Below are positions 13,567-22,410 of a stretch of 28,627 nucleotides of DNA, piece after piece. The stretch comes from an uncultured Oscillospiraceae bacterium (lineage in GTDB: Bacteria; Bacillota; Clostridia; Oscillospirales; Ruminococcaceae). The position numbers and the translations under genes are program-made. The notes under the pieces were generated by a model, which was not told the DNA's origin, did not search any database, and saw nothing but the letters and a program-made list of their open reading frames with translations. The stretch is taken from contig CAKSHT010000010.1 of assembly GCA_934457235.1 (NCBI GenBank), positions 1-28,627 of the forward strand, written 5' to 3'. Numbering within the stretch: the stretch's first letter is position 1; each line of letters begins with the position of its first letter.

Positions 13567-15588
13567 TTGAAAAAATGGCTTTGTCCCCCCGCCGCAGCGG
13601 GGGTGCGCAATGAAATAACGGAGCAGTTCGGGGAGCTTCTCGGCGGGGTAATTCTCAGCCGCGGCATAGGCTCCCTTGACCGGGCGCGGGAGTTCTTCGG
13701 CTGCCGCAGCCTTTCCGACCCGATGTATATGACCGACATGGACGCCGCAGTGGAGGTTATCCGCCAGGCGCTCGACCTCGGTAAAAAGATAACGGTATTC
13801 GGAGATTACGACTGCGACGGCGTGACCTCCACCGCCATGCTGTACGGATATCTCGACGCAATGGGCGCCGAGGTGGATTACTACATACCCGACCGCAGCG
13901 AAGGCTACGGAATGAATATCCCGGCGCTGGAGAAAATACTGAACGGCGGCACCGAGCTTGTCATAACCGTGGACAACGGAATTTCCGCGGTGGAGGAAGC
14001 ACGGTACATCAGGGAGCACGGAGCTCAGCTGGTCATCACCGACCACCATCAGCCGCCGGAGCAGCTCCCGGAGTGCGAAGCGTGCGTTGACCCGCATCGC
14101 CCGGACGACAGTTCCCCGTTCAAGGATCTCTGCGGCGCGGGAGTAGTTCTGAAGCTGCTCTGCGCGCTTGAGGAGGAAGAGGATTTCGTCATGGAGCAGT
14201 ACGCGGAGCTCGCCGCGATAGGCACCATCGGCGATGTAATGCCGCTTGTCGGCGAAAACAGATATATCGTCCGGCGCGGAATAGAGGATATCCGGGCGAG
14301 TCAGAACATCGGCGTGAATACGCTGCTGCGGGCGGCGGGAACCGAGCCGGAAAAGGTGGACGCCACCACCGTCGCCTATACGATATGCCCCAGGATAAAC
14401 GCCTGCGGCCGTATCTCAAGGGCGGACAAGGCGGTACAGCTGCTGCTGGCGGATTCCCCGGAGCAGGCAAGGCTCCTTTCCGAGGAAATGAACCTGCTCA
14501 ACGAGCAGCGCCGCGCCGAGGAATCCCGCATAATGCAGGATGTGGCGCAGCAGCTTGAGCGCGACCCCGGAATACTGAAAGAGCGCGTACTGGTGGTATC
14601 CGGCGATGGCTGGCACCACGGAGTTATCGGGATCGTTGCGGCACGGCTGCTGGAGAAGTACGGCAAGCCAGTTCTGATGATATCCTCCGAGAACGGCGAG
14701 GCGCGTGGCTCTGCCAGGGGCGTGGACGGATTTTCGATATACCGCATGCTTGAGAAGTGCAGCCGCGTTCTGACGAAATTCGGCGGACACCCTAAAGCCG
14801 GCGGTTTTTCGCTGCCCGCCGACCGGGTGGAGGATTTCCGGCAGATGGTTTACGCTTTCTGCCGCGAAAATTATCCCAAAATGCCGGAATACGCCGTCAG
14901 CGCCGATATGGAGATAACCGGCGACATGCTCACCGAGGATTCGCTCAACAGCCTTTCGCAGCTGGAGCCGTGCGGCGAAGGAAACCAGCGCCCGGTGTTC
15001 CTGCTGAGGAACTGCGTTGTCGAGTCCAAACGCGCGCTCAAGGACGGAAAGTACACCAGCTTTGAACTGCGCTCCGGCGGCGCGAAGCTGAAAGCGCTCT
15101 GCTTCGGCATTCCGTTCGCGAAGTTCTATCCGGAGCAGGGGAGCGCGGTGGATATCATAGCTACTGCGGAGCTTAACGAATTTCGCGGCGAGAAGTCCGT
15201 GACGCTCAAGGTGCAGGAGCTGCGCCCGGCGGAATTCCGCGAGGACAGGTTCTTTGCGGCGCTGCGTACGTACGAGGAGATATCCCGCGGGGAGGGCTGC
15301 GACAGCCGCCTGGCTCCCAGGGTCATTCCGGACCGCGAGGCGCTGAAAGTCGCGTACGACCTGGTGCGCAATCACGGGAACATGTCTGCAGAGGAGCTGT
15401 GCGTATACGGCGGCTCCGGGCTGAATTACTGCATGCTGAGAATAGCCCTGGACGCATTTGCGGCCGCGGGCATGGCGGAGCAGTCTGCGGACGCGGGGGA
15501 GATACGTCTTGTCCCGGTGCCGCAGAAAACTGACCTCATGGCTTCCGGATTCCTGGCGGAACTGCGCAGAGCGTTCGGGATACAATAA
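13567..15588 (+). CDS. recJ: Single-stranded-DNA-specific exonuclease RecJ
   Basis: 673 residues. RecJ degrades single-stranded DNA 5' to 3' in recombination and mismatch repair. DHH phosphoesterase motifs are complete: FGDYDCDGVTST (78-89), VDNG (135-138) and ITDHHQ (157-162, the DHH triad). The DHHA1 domain follows, with GSARGVDGFSIYRML and the FGGHPKAGGFSL nucleic-acid-binding motif, then an OB-like domain (about 460-560) and a C-terminal helical extension. It starts with TTG 13567, preceded by TAGGAG at the right distance; no ATG lies near. Its place between purB and relA/spoT suggests co-transcription. Confidence 0.95.
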   Translation: MKKWLCPPAAAGVRNEITEQFGELLGGVILSRGIGSLDRAREFFGCRSLSDPMYMTDMDAAVEVIRQALDLGKKITVFGDYDCDGVTSTAMLYGYLDAMGAEVDYYIPDRSEGYGMNIPALEKILNGGTELVITVDNGISAVEEARYIREHGAQLVITDHHQPPEQLPECEACVDPHRPDDSSPFKDLCGAGVVLKLLCALEEEEDFVMEQYAELAAIGTIGDVMPLVGENRYIVRRGIEDIRASQNIGVNTLLRAAGTEPEKVDATTVAYTICPRINACGRISRADKAVQLLLADSPEQARLLSEEMNLLNEQRRAEESRIMQDVAQQLERDPGILKERVLVVSGDGWHHGVIGIVAARLLEKYGKPVLMISSENGEARGSARGVDGFSIYRMLEKCSRVLTKFGGHPKAGGFSLPADRVEDFRQMVYAFCRENYPKMPEYAVSADMEITGDMLTEDSLNSLSQLEPCGEGNQRPVFLLRNCVVESKRALKDGKYTSFELRSGGAKLKALCFGIPFAKFYPEQGSAVDIIATAELNEFRGEKSVTLKVQELRPAEFREDRFFAALRTYEEISRGEGCDSRLAPRVIPDREALKVAYDLVRNHGNMSAEELCVYGGSGLNYCMLRIALDAFAAAGMAEQSADAGEIRLVPVPQKTDLMASGFLAELRRAFGIQ

Positions 15589-15624
15589 ACTTGCAATACT
15601 CAAACTTGACGAGGAGTGATCGGT

Positions 15625-17817
15625 ATGACCGGTTCTACGGTAAAAACATTCGACCAGCTGGCGGAGAGGATAAGGGCAAGCGAAAAGCCCTATGACCTTG
15701 AAAAGATAACCCAGGCTTACAAGGTCGCCGAAAAGGCGCACGAGGGGCAGCTGCGCACCTCCGGCGACCCGTATATCACGCACCCGCTGGCTGTCGCGGC
15801 TATCCTGCTTGATTACTGCATGGATACCGACACCATATGCGCCGCGCTGCTGCACGACACCGTGGAGGACACCGACGTCACCCTCGACGACCTGCGCAAG
15901 AAATTCGGCGAAGATGTGGCGCTGATGGTTGACGGCGTTACAAAGATAGGACTTGTCCCGCTGGTTTCCAAGGAGGAACAGCAGGCTGAGAATATCCGGA
16001 AGATACTCATGGCGATGTCCAAGGATATCCGGGTCATAATCATAAAGCTTGCGGACAGGCTGCACAACATGCGCACCCTCGCCGCAAGACCGCCTGAGAA
16101 GCAGCGCAAGACTTCGCTTGAAACGATGAACTTCTATGCTCCCATCGCCCACCGCCTAGGTATGAGCGATGTCAAGGAGGAGATGGAGGACATCGCGATA
16201 CATTACCTCGACCCCTACGGCTGTAAGGAGGTAGAGGAGCAGATAGCGCTCCACAAGGAGGAGCGCGACGCGTTCATCGAGAGCATTAAGCAGCGTATCC
16301 GGGAGCGTATCTCGGATATCAAGCCCGAACCGATAATCGAGGGACGTGTGAAGTCTATCTACAGTATCTACAAAAAGGTGTACGTCAAGAACAAGCGCTT
16401 CGACGAGATCTACGACATCTATGCGGTGCGCGTTATCGTGCAGTCCGTTATCGAGTGCTATAACGTCCTCGGCGTTATCCACGACATGTTCCGCCCTATC
16501 CCGTACCGCTTCAAGGACTACATCGCGACTCCGAAGCCCAACCGCTATCAGTCGCTCCACACCACCGTTATCGGACGCGAGGGAATCCCGTTCGAGGTGC
16601 AGATACGTACCGTCGAGATGCACAACACCGCGCAGTACGGCGTTGCGGCGCACTGGAAGTACAAGGCGGGTATCTCCGGAAACGTCACCGGCGAGAAGCG
16701 TTTCGACTGGATACGCCAGCTGCTGGAGCGCCAGCAGGAAGCCGACGACGTTGAAGCCATCGCCGACGCGATAAAGACCGATCTCGCGCCGGACGAGGTA
16801 TTCGCATTCACTCCCAAGGGCGATGTTATTTCCCTGCCGATGGGAGCAACTGTGCTTGACTTCGCATATTCTATCCATACGCAGGTCGGAAACAAGATGA
16901 CCGGCGCAAAGGTCGGCGGCAGAATGGTAAGCTTTGATTACCAGATAAAGACCGGCGATATCGTGGAGATACTCACCTCCGGCTCGCCGAATTACGGACC
17001 TAACCGCAACTGGCTTGAGATAGCCCGCACCACCGAGGCGAAGAGCAAGATACGCGGCTGGTTCAAGAAAGAATGCCGCGAGGAGAACATCGAGCGCGGC
17101 AGGGATGAGCTGGAGCGCGAATTCAAGCGAAACAATATCGCCATCACTCCGGAGATACTGCAATCCTCCGCGCAGCGCCAGCGTCTTGGAAGCGTTGACG
17201 ACCTTTACGCTGCGATAGGCTACGGCGGAGTTTCCCTGTCGAAGATAGTGCAGCGCATCAAGGAAGAGCAGATGCGCAACCACAAGGAGCAGCAGGCGGT
17301 ACAGCAGGCCGCAGCCGACCCGGAGGAAACCATCAACGAAACCAACCGCCGCAGCCGCCGCAAGGGCATTATCGTCGAGGGCGTGGACAACTGCCTTGTC
17401 AAGTTCGCACAGTGCTGCAACCCGCTGCCCGGAGACCCGATAATCGGCTTCGTCACGCGCGGATTTGGCGTTTCTATCCACAAGCAGGACTGCATAAACG
17501 TCATCAACAACATGGATAACCCCGACAACAAGGAGCGCTGGATAAAGGCGAGCTGGGCGGGCGTTGACGATTCCACCTACCGCGCGACCATCGACGTTAT
17601 CGCGGAGGACCGAATAACCATCTTTGCGGACATCACCACGGCGATAGCGACGAACCATATTCCGCTGCACGAGATGAACGCACACCATCTGAAGAACGGC
17701 AATATGAATCTTGTCGTGACAGTCGAGATAGCCGGAATGGAGCAGCTCTCCAATGTCATGAGCAGACTCCAGAAGATCCCCGGAGTTATTTCGGTGGAGC
17801 GTACCGGCAAGCAGTAA
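15625..17817 (+). CDS. relA: Bifunctional (p)ppGpp synthetase/hydrolase
   Basis: 730 residues, long RSH form. It makes (p)ppGpp from ATP and GTP/GDP during amino-acid starvation and degrades it otherwise. Domains in order: HD hydrolase (about 40-190, with HDTVEDT at 77-83, so hydrolysis looks intact), synthetase (about 220-360, with YDIYAVRVIV, PKPNRYQSLHTTV and FEVQIRT), TGS (about 385-445), a helical/Cys-containing region with FAQCCNPLPGDPIIGF, and a C-terminal ACT domain (about 650-728). ATG 15625 is chosen because GAGGAG (15611-15616) is 8 bases upstream; the GTG at 15616 overlaps that site. recJ lies 36 bp upstream and an MBL-fold gene 12 bp downstream. Co-transcription with purB may link nucleotide supply to the stringent response. 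Confidence 0.96.
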   Translation: MTGSTVKTFDQLAERIRASEKPYDLEKITQAYKVAEKAHEGQLRTSGDPYITHPLAVAAILLDYCMDTDTICAALLHDTVEDTDVTLDDLRKKFGEDVALMVDGVTKIGLVPLVSKEEQQAENIRKILMAMSKDIRVIIIKLADRLHNMRTLAARPPEKQRKTSLETMNFYAPIAHRLGMSDVKEEMEDIAIHYLDPYGCKEVEEQIALHKEERDAFIESIKQRIRERISDIKPEPIIEGRVKSIYSIYKKVYVKNKRFDEIYDIYAVRVIVQSVIECYNVLGVIHDMFRPIPYRFKDYIATPKPNRYQSLHTTVIGREGIPFEVQIRTVEMHNTAQYGVAAHWKYKAGISGNVTGEKRFDWIRQLLERQQEADDVEAIADAIKTDLAPDEVFAFTPKGDVISLPMGATVLDFAYSIHTQVGNKMTGAKVGGRMVSFDYQIKTGDIVEILTSGSPNYGPNRNWLEIARTTEAKSKIRGWFKKECREENIERGRDELEREFKRNNIAITPEILQSSAQRQRLGSVDDLYAAIGYGGVSLSKIVQRIKEEQMRNHKEQQAVQQAAADPEETINETNRRSRRKGIIVEGVDNCLVKFAQCCNPLPGDPIIGFVTRGFGVSIHKQDCINVINNMDNPDNKERWIKASWAGVDDSTYRATIDVIAEDRITIFADITTAIATNHIPLHEMNAHHLKNGNMNLVVTVEIAGMEQLSNVMSRLQKIPGVISVERTGKQ

Positions 17818-17829
17818 CGGAGGTAACGT

Positions 17830-18465
17830 ATGCAGATATATCAGCTCCCGCTGGGGGCTTTGCAGACGAATTGCTATATCATTCCCGGAGAGGATTCACG
17901 GGCGGTCGTCATCGACCCCGCTTCCGTCACCGAGGTGGAGATGTTTCTGAACACCCACGGGCTGAAGCTCGGAACTATAATCGTCACTCACGGCCATTAC
18001 GATCATTTCGCCGGGGCGGCGGGATTGCAGGAGCATTCCGGCGCTAAGATGCTTGCGAGCGCTCCGGACGAGCCGATGTACTCCAGCGCCGCAAAGTGCT
18101 GGGCGGATTTCATGCCGGTGGAGTTCCGGGGAATAAAGCCGGATACGCTGTTCTCAGACGGCGAGGAATTCACCGCCGAGGGGCTGAAATTCCGCGTGAT
18201 GGCAGCTCCGGGGCATACTGCGGGAAGCTGTCTGCTGTTCATGGATAACGATGGCGAACAGGTGATATTCTGCGGTGACGTGGTGTTCATGATGGGCGTC
18301 GGCAGGACTGACGGATTTTCCGGCAGCACCCGTGATATGCTTGACAGCCTGGAGAAAATAGCGAAGCTCCCCGGTGACTACAAAATATATCCCGGACACG
18401 GCAGCACCACAACGCTTGACTACGAACGGGAGAACAACCCGTACATCGCGAGATACGCAGACTGA
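17830..18465 (+). CDS. MBL-fold metallo-hydrolase (YqgX/glyoxalase II-like)
   Basis: 211 residues. The metallo-beta-lactamase fold hydrolase signature THGHYDH is at 53-59, further metal ligands lie in APGHTAGSCLLF and FCGDVVF, and PGHGSTT is near the C terminus. This is the compact form found beside relA/spoT in many Firmicutes (often with dtd, which is absent here). Such proteins resemble hydroxyacylglutathione hydrolase, but the substrate is unknown and a glutathione-dependent role should not be assumed in a clostridium. CGGAGG lies 8 bases before ATG 17830. Probably cytosolic. Confidence 0.9.
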   Translation: MQIYQLPLGALQTNCYIIPGEDSRAVVIDPASVTEVEMFLNTHGLKLGTIIVTHGHYDHFAGAAGLQEHSGAKMLASAPDEPMYSSAAKCWADFMPVEFRGIKPDTLFSDGEEFTAEGLKFRVMAAPGHTAGSCLLFMDNDGEQVIFCGDVVFMMGVGRTDGFSGSTRDMLDSLEKIAKLPGDYKIYPGHGSTTTLDYERENNPYIARYAD

Positions 18466-18486
18466 ATTCAACGGGAGGGTGCGGAT

Positions 18487-19941
18487 ATGATAACCGAACA
18501 GAACTGCACAATGCTGTGCGATTTTTACCAGCTGACCATGGGCAACGGCTATTTCAGAACAAGGCACGCCGACCGCATCGCGTATTTCGACGTGTTTTTC
18601 CGCAGAGTGCCGGACGGCGGCGGATACGCCATCTGCGCCGGTCTGGAGCAGGTCGTTAATTATATCCAGGGACTGCGTTTCTCTGAGGAGGATATACAGT
18701 ACCTGCGCGGAAAGGGGATCTTCGACGATGGATTCCTGGAGTATCTGAGGAACTTTAAGTTCACCGGCGATATCTGGGCTGTCCCAGAGGGAACTCCGGT
18801 GTTTCCGTCAGAGCCGCTTGTAACAGTACGCGCTCCGGCTATCCAGGCTCAGCTTATCGAAACCATGCTGCTTCTGCTGATAAACCATCAGTCCCTTATC
18901 GCGACCAAGGCTAACCGAATAGTCCGGGCGGCGCAGGGACGCGCGATATCTGAATTCGGTTCACGCCGTGCGCAGGGTGCGAGCGGCGCGGTGCTCGGCG
19001 CGCGTGCCGCGTATATCGGCGGCTGCGCAGGAACGGCGTGCGTTCTTGCGGACGAATTGTACGGCGTTCCCGCCACCGGAACCATGGCGCACAGCTGGGT
19101 GCAGATGTTCGACACCGAGCTTGAAGCATTTGAAAGCTACTGCCGGACGTATCCCGACAGCTCCACGCTGCTGGTGGATACCTACAACGTGCTGAAAAGC
19201 GGCGTACCCAACGCGATAAAGGCGTTCGATAACGTGCTGAAGCCTCTGGGCAAACGCCCCTGCGGTATCCGCCTGGATTCCGGCGACATCGCGTATCTTT
19301 CGATAGAAGCACGCAGAATGCTGGATGAAGCCGGCTACCCGGATTGTAAGATAGTGGCATCCAACAGCCTGGACGAGCACATTATATCCGACCTGCTGCG
19401 CCAGGGGGCGAAAATCGACCTGTTCGGCGTAGGCGAGCGGCTCATAACCGCAAGCAGCGAGCCGGTTTTCGGCGGTGTCTACAAGCTTGCCGCAGTAGAG
19501 GAGAACGGCGTCATTACCCCGAAGATAAAGATATCCGAGAACGTGTCGAAGATAACCAACCCGCATTTCAAGAAGCTCTACAGGCTCTACAGCCGTCATA
19601 CCGGAAAGGCTATCGCTGACCAGCTGTGCGTTTATGATGAAACCATCGACGATACGAAGCCGCTGACGATATTCGACCCGGATTTCACCTGGAAGAAGAA
19701 AAAGCTCACGGATTTCACTGCCCGTGAACTCCAGGTGCCGATATTCCGCGGCGGCGAGCTGGTGTATGAAAAGCCGCCGCTGGAGGAGATACGCAGCTAC
19801 TGCGCTCAGCAGCTTGATACGCTGTGGGACGAGGTGCTGCGCTTTGAGAATCCGCATAATTATTATGTTGACCTGTCAAGGAAGCTCTGGGATATCAAGC
19901 ATTCGCTCCTTGACAGCGATGGCAGGGGGGAGAACAGTTGA
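18487..19941 (+). CDS. pncB: Nicotinate phosphoribosyltransferase
   Basis: 484 residues. PncB joins nicotinate to PRPP with ATP hydrolysis to give nicotinate mononucleotide, the entry step of NAD salvage. Evidence: the LCDFYQLTMGNGYF N terminus, SEFGSRRAQG (155-164, PRPP/nicotinate pocket), GTMAHSWVQMF with the phospho-accepting His202, LVDTYNVLKSG, and GIRLDSGD. The length is typical of the Firmicutes/human-like form. GGGAGGG precedes ATG 18487 and the MBL gene ends 21 bp upstream. Its stop overlaps the start of the next gene by 3 bases, so translation of the two is probably coupled. Confidence 0.96.
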   Translation: MITEQNCTMLCDFYQLTMGNGYFRTRHADRIAYFDVFFRRVPDGGGYAICAGLEQVVNYIQGLRFSEEDIQYLRGKGIFDDGFLEYLRNFKFTGDIWAVPEGTPVFPSEPLVTVRAPAIQAQLIETMLLLLINHQSLIATKANRIVRAAQGRAISEFGSRRAQGASGAVLGARAAYIGGCAGTACVLADELYGVPATGTMAHSWVQMFDTELEAFESYCRTYPDSSTLLVDTYNVLKSGVPNAIKAFDNVLKPLGKRPCGIRLDSGDIAYLSIEARRMLDEAGYPDCKIVASNSLDEHIISDLLRQGAKIDLFGVGERLITASSEPVFGGVYKLAAVEENGVITPKIKISENVSKITNPHFKKLYRLYSRHTGKAIADQLCVYDETIDDTKPLTIFDPDFTWKKKKLTDFTARELQVPIFRGGELVYEKPPLEEIRSYCAQQLDTLWDEVLRFENPHNYYVDLSRKLWDIKHSLLDSDGRGENS

Positions 19942-21305
19942 CGCTGTGCGATACTGTCCGGAGCTTTGGACCAAAGGTCACGCAGAATTACCGCGAAACG
20001 CGCTACTGCGACTTTGCGCCGCCAGATGAAACGGTAGGCGTTATCGACCTTTCCACCGGCGGGGACGGCACCCGCGGTATAGCGTTCCTCACAGACAGAC
20101 TCATCGTGAAGCTGGGTGAGGACGCAAGGCAGCTTTATTATTCCGAGATACGCGTGACTGAGATAATTCCGAGCTACGAAACGGCGTTCGAGGACGAACT
20201 GGAGATATCCACCCCCGGTGCGCACATACGCATTTCGGACTGCTCGCTGAATAAATTCTTCCTGCGGCAGCTTATCAACAATATTTGCCGTATCAGCGCC
20301 ACTATGCGGGATTCCGACCGCGAGGCGCTGTATGAGAAGCTCACTTCCGACGCCATGGAGCACTATGCGGAGCAGCTGCTGTCCGACAAGCCGAAGCGCG
20401 TCCCGGAGGCCGCTGCGGCGGTACAGGAGATAGCTGCGGCGAAAAAGGCTGCGCTTGCAAAGGCACAGCCCTCCGCGCCGATAGAACTGACCGAGGAGAA
20501 GATACAGTGGATAAGCGGCGAACAGCCGCCGGTACCGTCAGAAACTCCCGTAAAAACCGCGGACGCAGTGAATTCCGTAAGTCCTGCCGTAACCGCGGAG
20601 AATACGCCGGAGTCTGTGAAAATCAGTGATTATCCGGCGAATTCCGCGGCAGTATCGGCAGAGAATACCTTAAAATCTGACGAGCCGGAGGATCTCGACG
20701 ACATGTCCCATGAGGAAACCATGAGCTACCTCCTGGACAGCATCACGGAGATAAATTCCGAGCCGGAGCGCGATGATATTAAGCAGATGGTACCGGATAT
20801 CCCGGAGCGCACGGAAACACCGCAGGATCTTCCGGAAATACAGCCGCAGAGCGCAGAGCCGATTAATACGCCGGACGAAGCGCCGGTGCTTCCGCAGCTC
20901 ACAAAGGAACCGGACAGCGCGGATATCTACATACTCGCGAGCTGCCGTATAAGGGAGCTTTGCGAGGACGGACGGCTCACGATGGAGCAGGTGAACGAAA
21001 CGGTGCGTACGCAGCTTGTCCCGGCTTCTGAAATATTCTCCGGGCTGGATATCGCGAACGCTCCGCTTCCGCAGGCGGTGAAGAAACGCGCGGTGGCTCT
21101 CACGGCGGCGGCGGACCGCCTTACGGATTATTTCAGCCTTGGCGAGGATATCGCGGCGCGGGTCATGTTCTTCATGCTCTATCAGATGTTATCCTATACC
21201 GACAGGATATTGCAGACGGACGAGAGCAAGCAGCGGCTCAATTATTTCTTCGTGCGGTTCGGCGCGGCGGGAATGGTGCTCTCCATGCTGGACGCGAACA
21301 ACTGA
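19938..21305 (+). CDS. Conserved-looking protein of unknown function, three-part layout
   Basis: 455 residues starting with TTG 19938, which overlaps the pncB stop (TTGA), with GGGGGGAG upstream. I do not recognise the family. Residues 1-145 look like a compact alpha/beta domain with alternating strands (VGVIDLSTGGDGTRGIAFL, ELEISTPGAHIRI) ending in helices. Residues about 150-330 are Pro/Glu/Ser/Ala-rich and probably disordered. Residues 335-455 are helical (IYILASCRIRELCEDGRLTM...), with aromatic and hydrophobic patches but no clear membrane segment. It is last in the purB operon and followed by a terminator. The acidic linker between two folded ends suggests a scaffold or adaptor; this is inference. 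Confidence 0.8.
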   Translation: MTLCDTVRSFGPKVTQNYRETRYCDFAPPDETVGVIDLSTGGDGTRGIAFLTDRLIVKLGEDARQLYYSEIRVTEIIPSYETAFEDELEISTPGAHIRISDCSLNKFFLRQLINNICRISATMRDSDREALYEKLTSDAMEHYAEQLLSDKPKRVPEAAAAVQEIAAAKKAALAKAQPSAPIELTEEKIQWISGEQPPVPSETPVKTADAVNSVSPAVTAENTPESVKISDYPANSAAVSAENTLKSDEPEDLDDMSHEETMSYLLDSITEINSEPERDDIKQMVPDIPERTETPQDLPEIQPQSAEPINTPDEAPVLPQLTKEPDSADIYILASCRIRELCEDGRLTMEQVNETVRTQLVPASEIFSGLDIANAPLPQAVKKRAVALTAAADRLTDYFSLGEDIAARVMFFMLYQMLSYTDRILQTDESKQRLNYFFVRFGAAGMVLSMLDANN

Positions 21306-21336
21306 TATTATCCGTTTTTTCCGGATAAAACAATTA

Positions 21337-21390
21337 CGCCCCCGTGAACTGCCGTTATCGCAGTAAGCGGGGGCGCTATATTATCTTTAC
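21337..21390 (+). terminator. Terminator after the purB operon
   Basis: Strong stem CGCCCCCG (21337-21344) with CGGGGGCG (21368-21375), inner CTGC/GCAG, then a T-rich tract TATATTATCTTT. A smaller hairpin TTATCCG/CGGATAA (21308-21328) precedes it. It separates the operon from the convergent padR operon. Confidence 0.75.
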
Positions 21391-21431
21391 GTCAGCATGT
21401 GGCGTGCCACGGTAAAGAATTATTTTCCCTC

Positions 21432-21457
21432 GCGCCGGCGCAGCAACACGCCGGTGC
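21432..21457. terminator. Possible terminator of the padR operon
   Basis: Nine-pair stem GCGCCGGCG/CGCCGGTGC with loop CAGCAACA, about 30 bp beyond the stop of the last minus-strand gene. The following minus-strand sequence is GAGGGAAAATAATTC, a poor T-run, so termination efficiency is uncertain. Confidence 0.45.
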
Positions 21458-21486
21458 ATTTATATTGGGGGAAAGGAGAAAGCTTG

Positions 21487-22380
21487 TTATGCCTGTGCAA
21501 CGGTAACAGTACCGCTGGTGAGGGACGCGTCGAGCTTATGTCTGTTCTCGCCGCCGAAATCACCGTTGGTCCCCTTGCCGAGGTTAAGGAAATTGCCCTT
21601 CGTCTGACCGAGGTCGGTGCGCACGGAGCCGGATACGCCGCTTATATTGAGTGTAACTCCGGAGTTTTCCGGCAGGGTGACGTTCACGTTTCCGCTGATG
21701 AGGCTGACGCTGAGGTCGTTGTTCCACTCGGCGTAGGATATATCAACATTTCCGCTGGTAACAGATACGCTGCCACGGCCGGAAATTCCGGTGACTGTAG
21801 TTCTGCCGGATACGGAGTGCACGCCGAATTCCTCGGCGCGGTAGCCGGTAACGGTGGCGTTGCCGCTGACGGTGCATACGTGCAGCGAACGCGCGGTGTA
21901 TACCGCCGGAACTTCCTCCTTTTCGAGGGAAACCCCGGAAGCGGGAGCGTCTGCGAGCGGGTTTGTCAGCGTGATGTTTCCGCTGGCGGACTGGAGCTTC
22001 ACGTTATTGAAGAACGCATTTACGTTGATGTTTCCGCTGGCGGTGTTAAGGCTGAATTCATCCGCGGATACCTCGCCGACCTCCACGCCGCCGCTGGCGG
22101 TGTTTATCTTTATGCGCTGGAATGTCTTTAACGGGAGATATGCGGTGATGGAGTAGCCGTCTGCGGGCTTGTTGCCGAAAATGCTGAAGCTGAAGCTTTC
22201 CTTGAGCGTCAGAGTCTTTCCGGAGAGCACCGCGCAGAATTCCGGCGCGTCCTTGGGGTTGTCGTATTCAACGTAGATGTCGGGGCGCTCCTGCGGGATA
22301 ACCACTATCTTTGCGCCCAGGGAGCTTAGCTCCACGGTGTCTATATCGTTGGAAAATGTATAGGTCTGCTTGTCTGCCAT
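21487..22380 (-). CDS. DUF4097 beta-helix-type protein (no membrane anchor)
   Basis: 297 residues. It is built of repeated short beta rungs with the recurring S-G-N/G-V/I turn (INTASGGVEVG, LNTASGNINV, LQSASGNITL, SVTSGNVDIS, SLISGNVNVT, SLTSGTVTVA). This is the DUF4097 putative adhesin pattern and predicts a right-handed beta-helix-like stack. There is no signal peptide or membrane segment, so it is cytosolic or non-classically placed, unlike its upstream neighbour. AAAGGAG lies 9 bases before its ATG. It is last in the padR-HAAS-DUF4097-DUF4097 operon, 30 bp after the membrane-anchored paralogue. Function is unknown; such genes often accompany PadR and HAAS proteins in envelope stress loci. 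Confidence 0.85.
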   Translation of the reverse strand: MADKQTYTFSNDIDTVELSSLGAKIVVIPQERPDIYVEYDNPKDAPEFCAVLSGKTLTLKESFSFSIFGNKPADGYSITAYLPLKTFQRIKINTASGGVEVGEVSADEFSLNTASGNINVNAFFNNVKLQSASGNITLTNPLADAPASGVSLEKEEVPAVYTARSLHVCTVSGNATVTGYRAEEFGVHSVSGRTTVTGISGRGSVSVTSGNVDISYAEWNNDLSVSLISGNVNVTLPENSGVTLNISGVSGSVRTDLGQTKGNFLNLGKGTNGDFGGENRHKLDASLTSGTVTVAQA

Positions 22381-22410
22381 GGTAATACTCCTTTCAGTAT
22401 TAAGCGTTTG

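Noticed and set aside
14416..16152. Long minus-strand frame opposite recJ and relA
   Set aside because: It is opposite two well-identified genes, rich in His/Arg/Leu as expected of antisense frames, and has no family features.
16156..17688. 510-codon minus-strand frame opposite relA/spoT
   Set aside because: It is the codon-bias shadow of a GC-rich gene and carries no recognisable motif.
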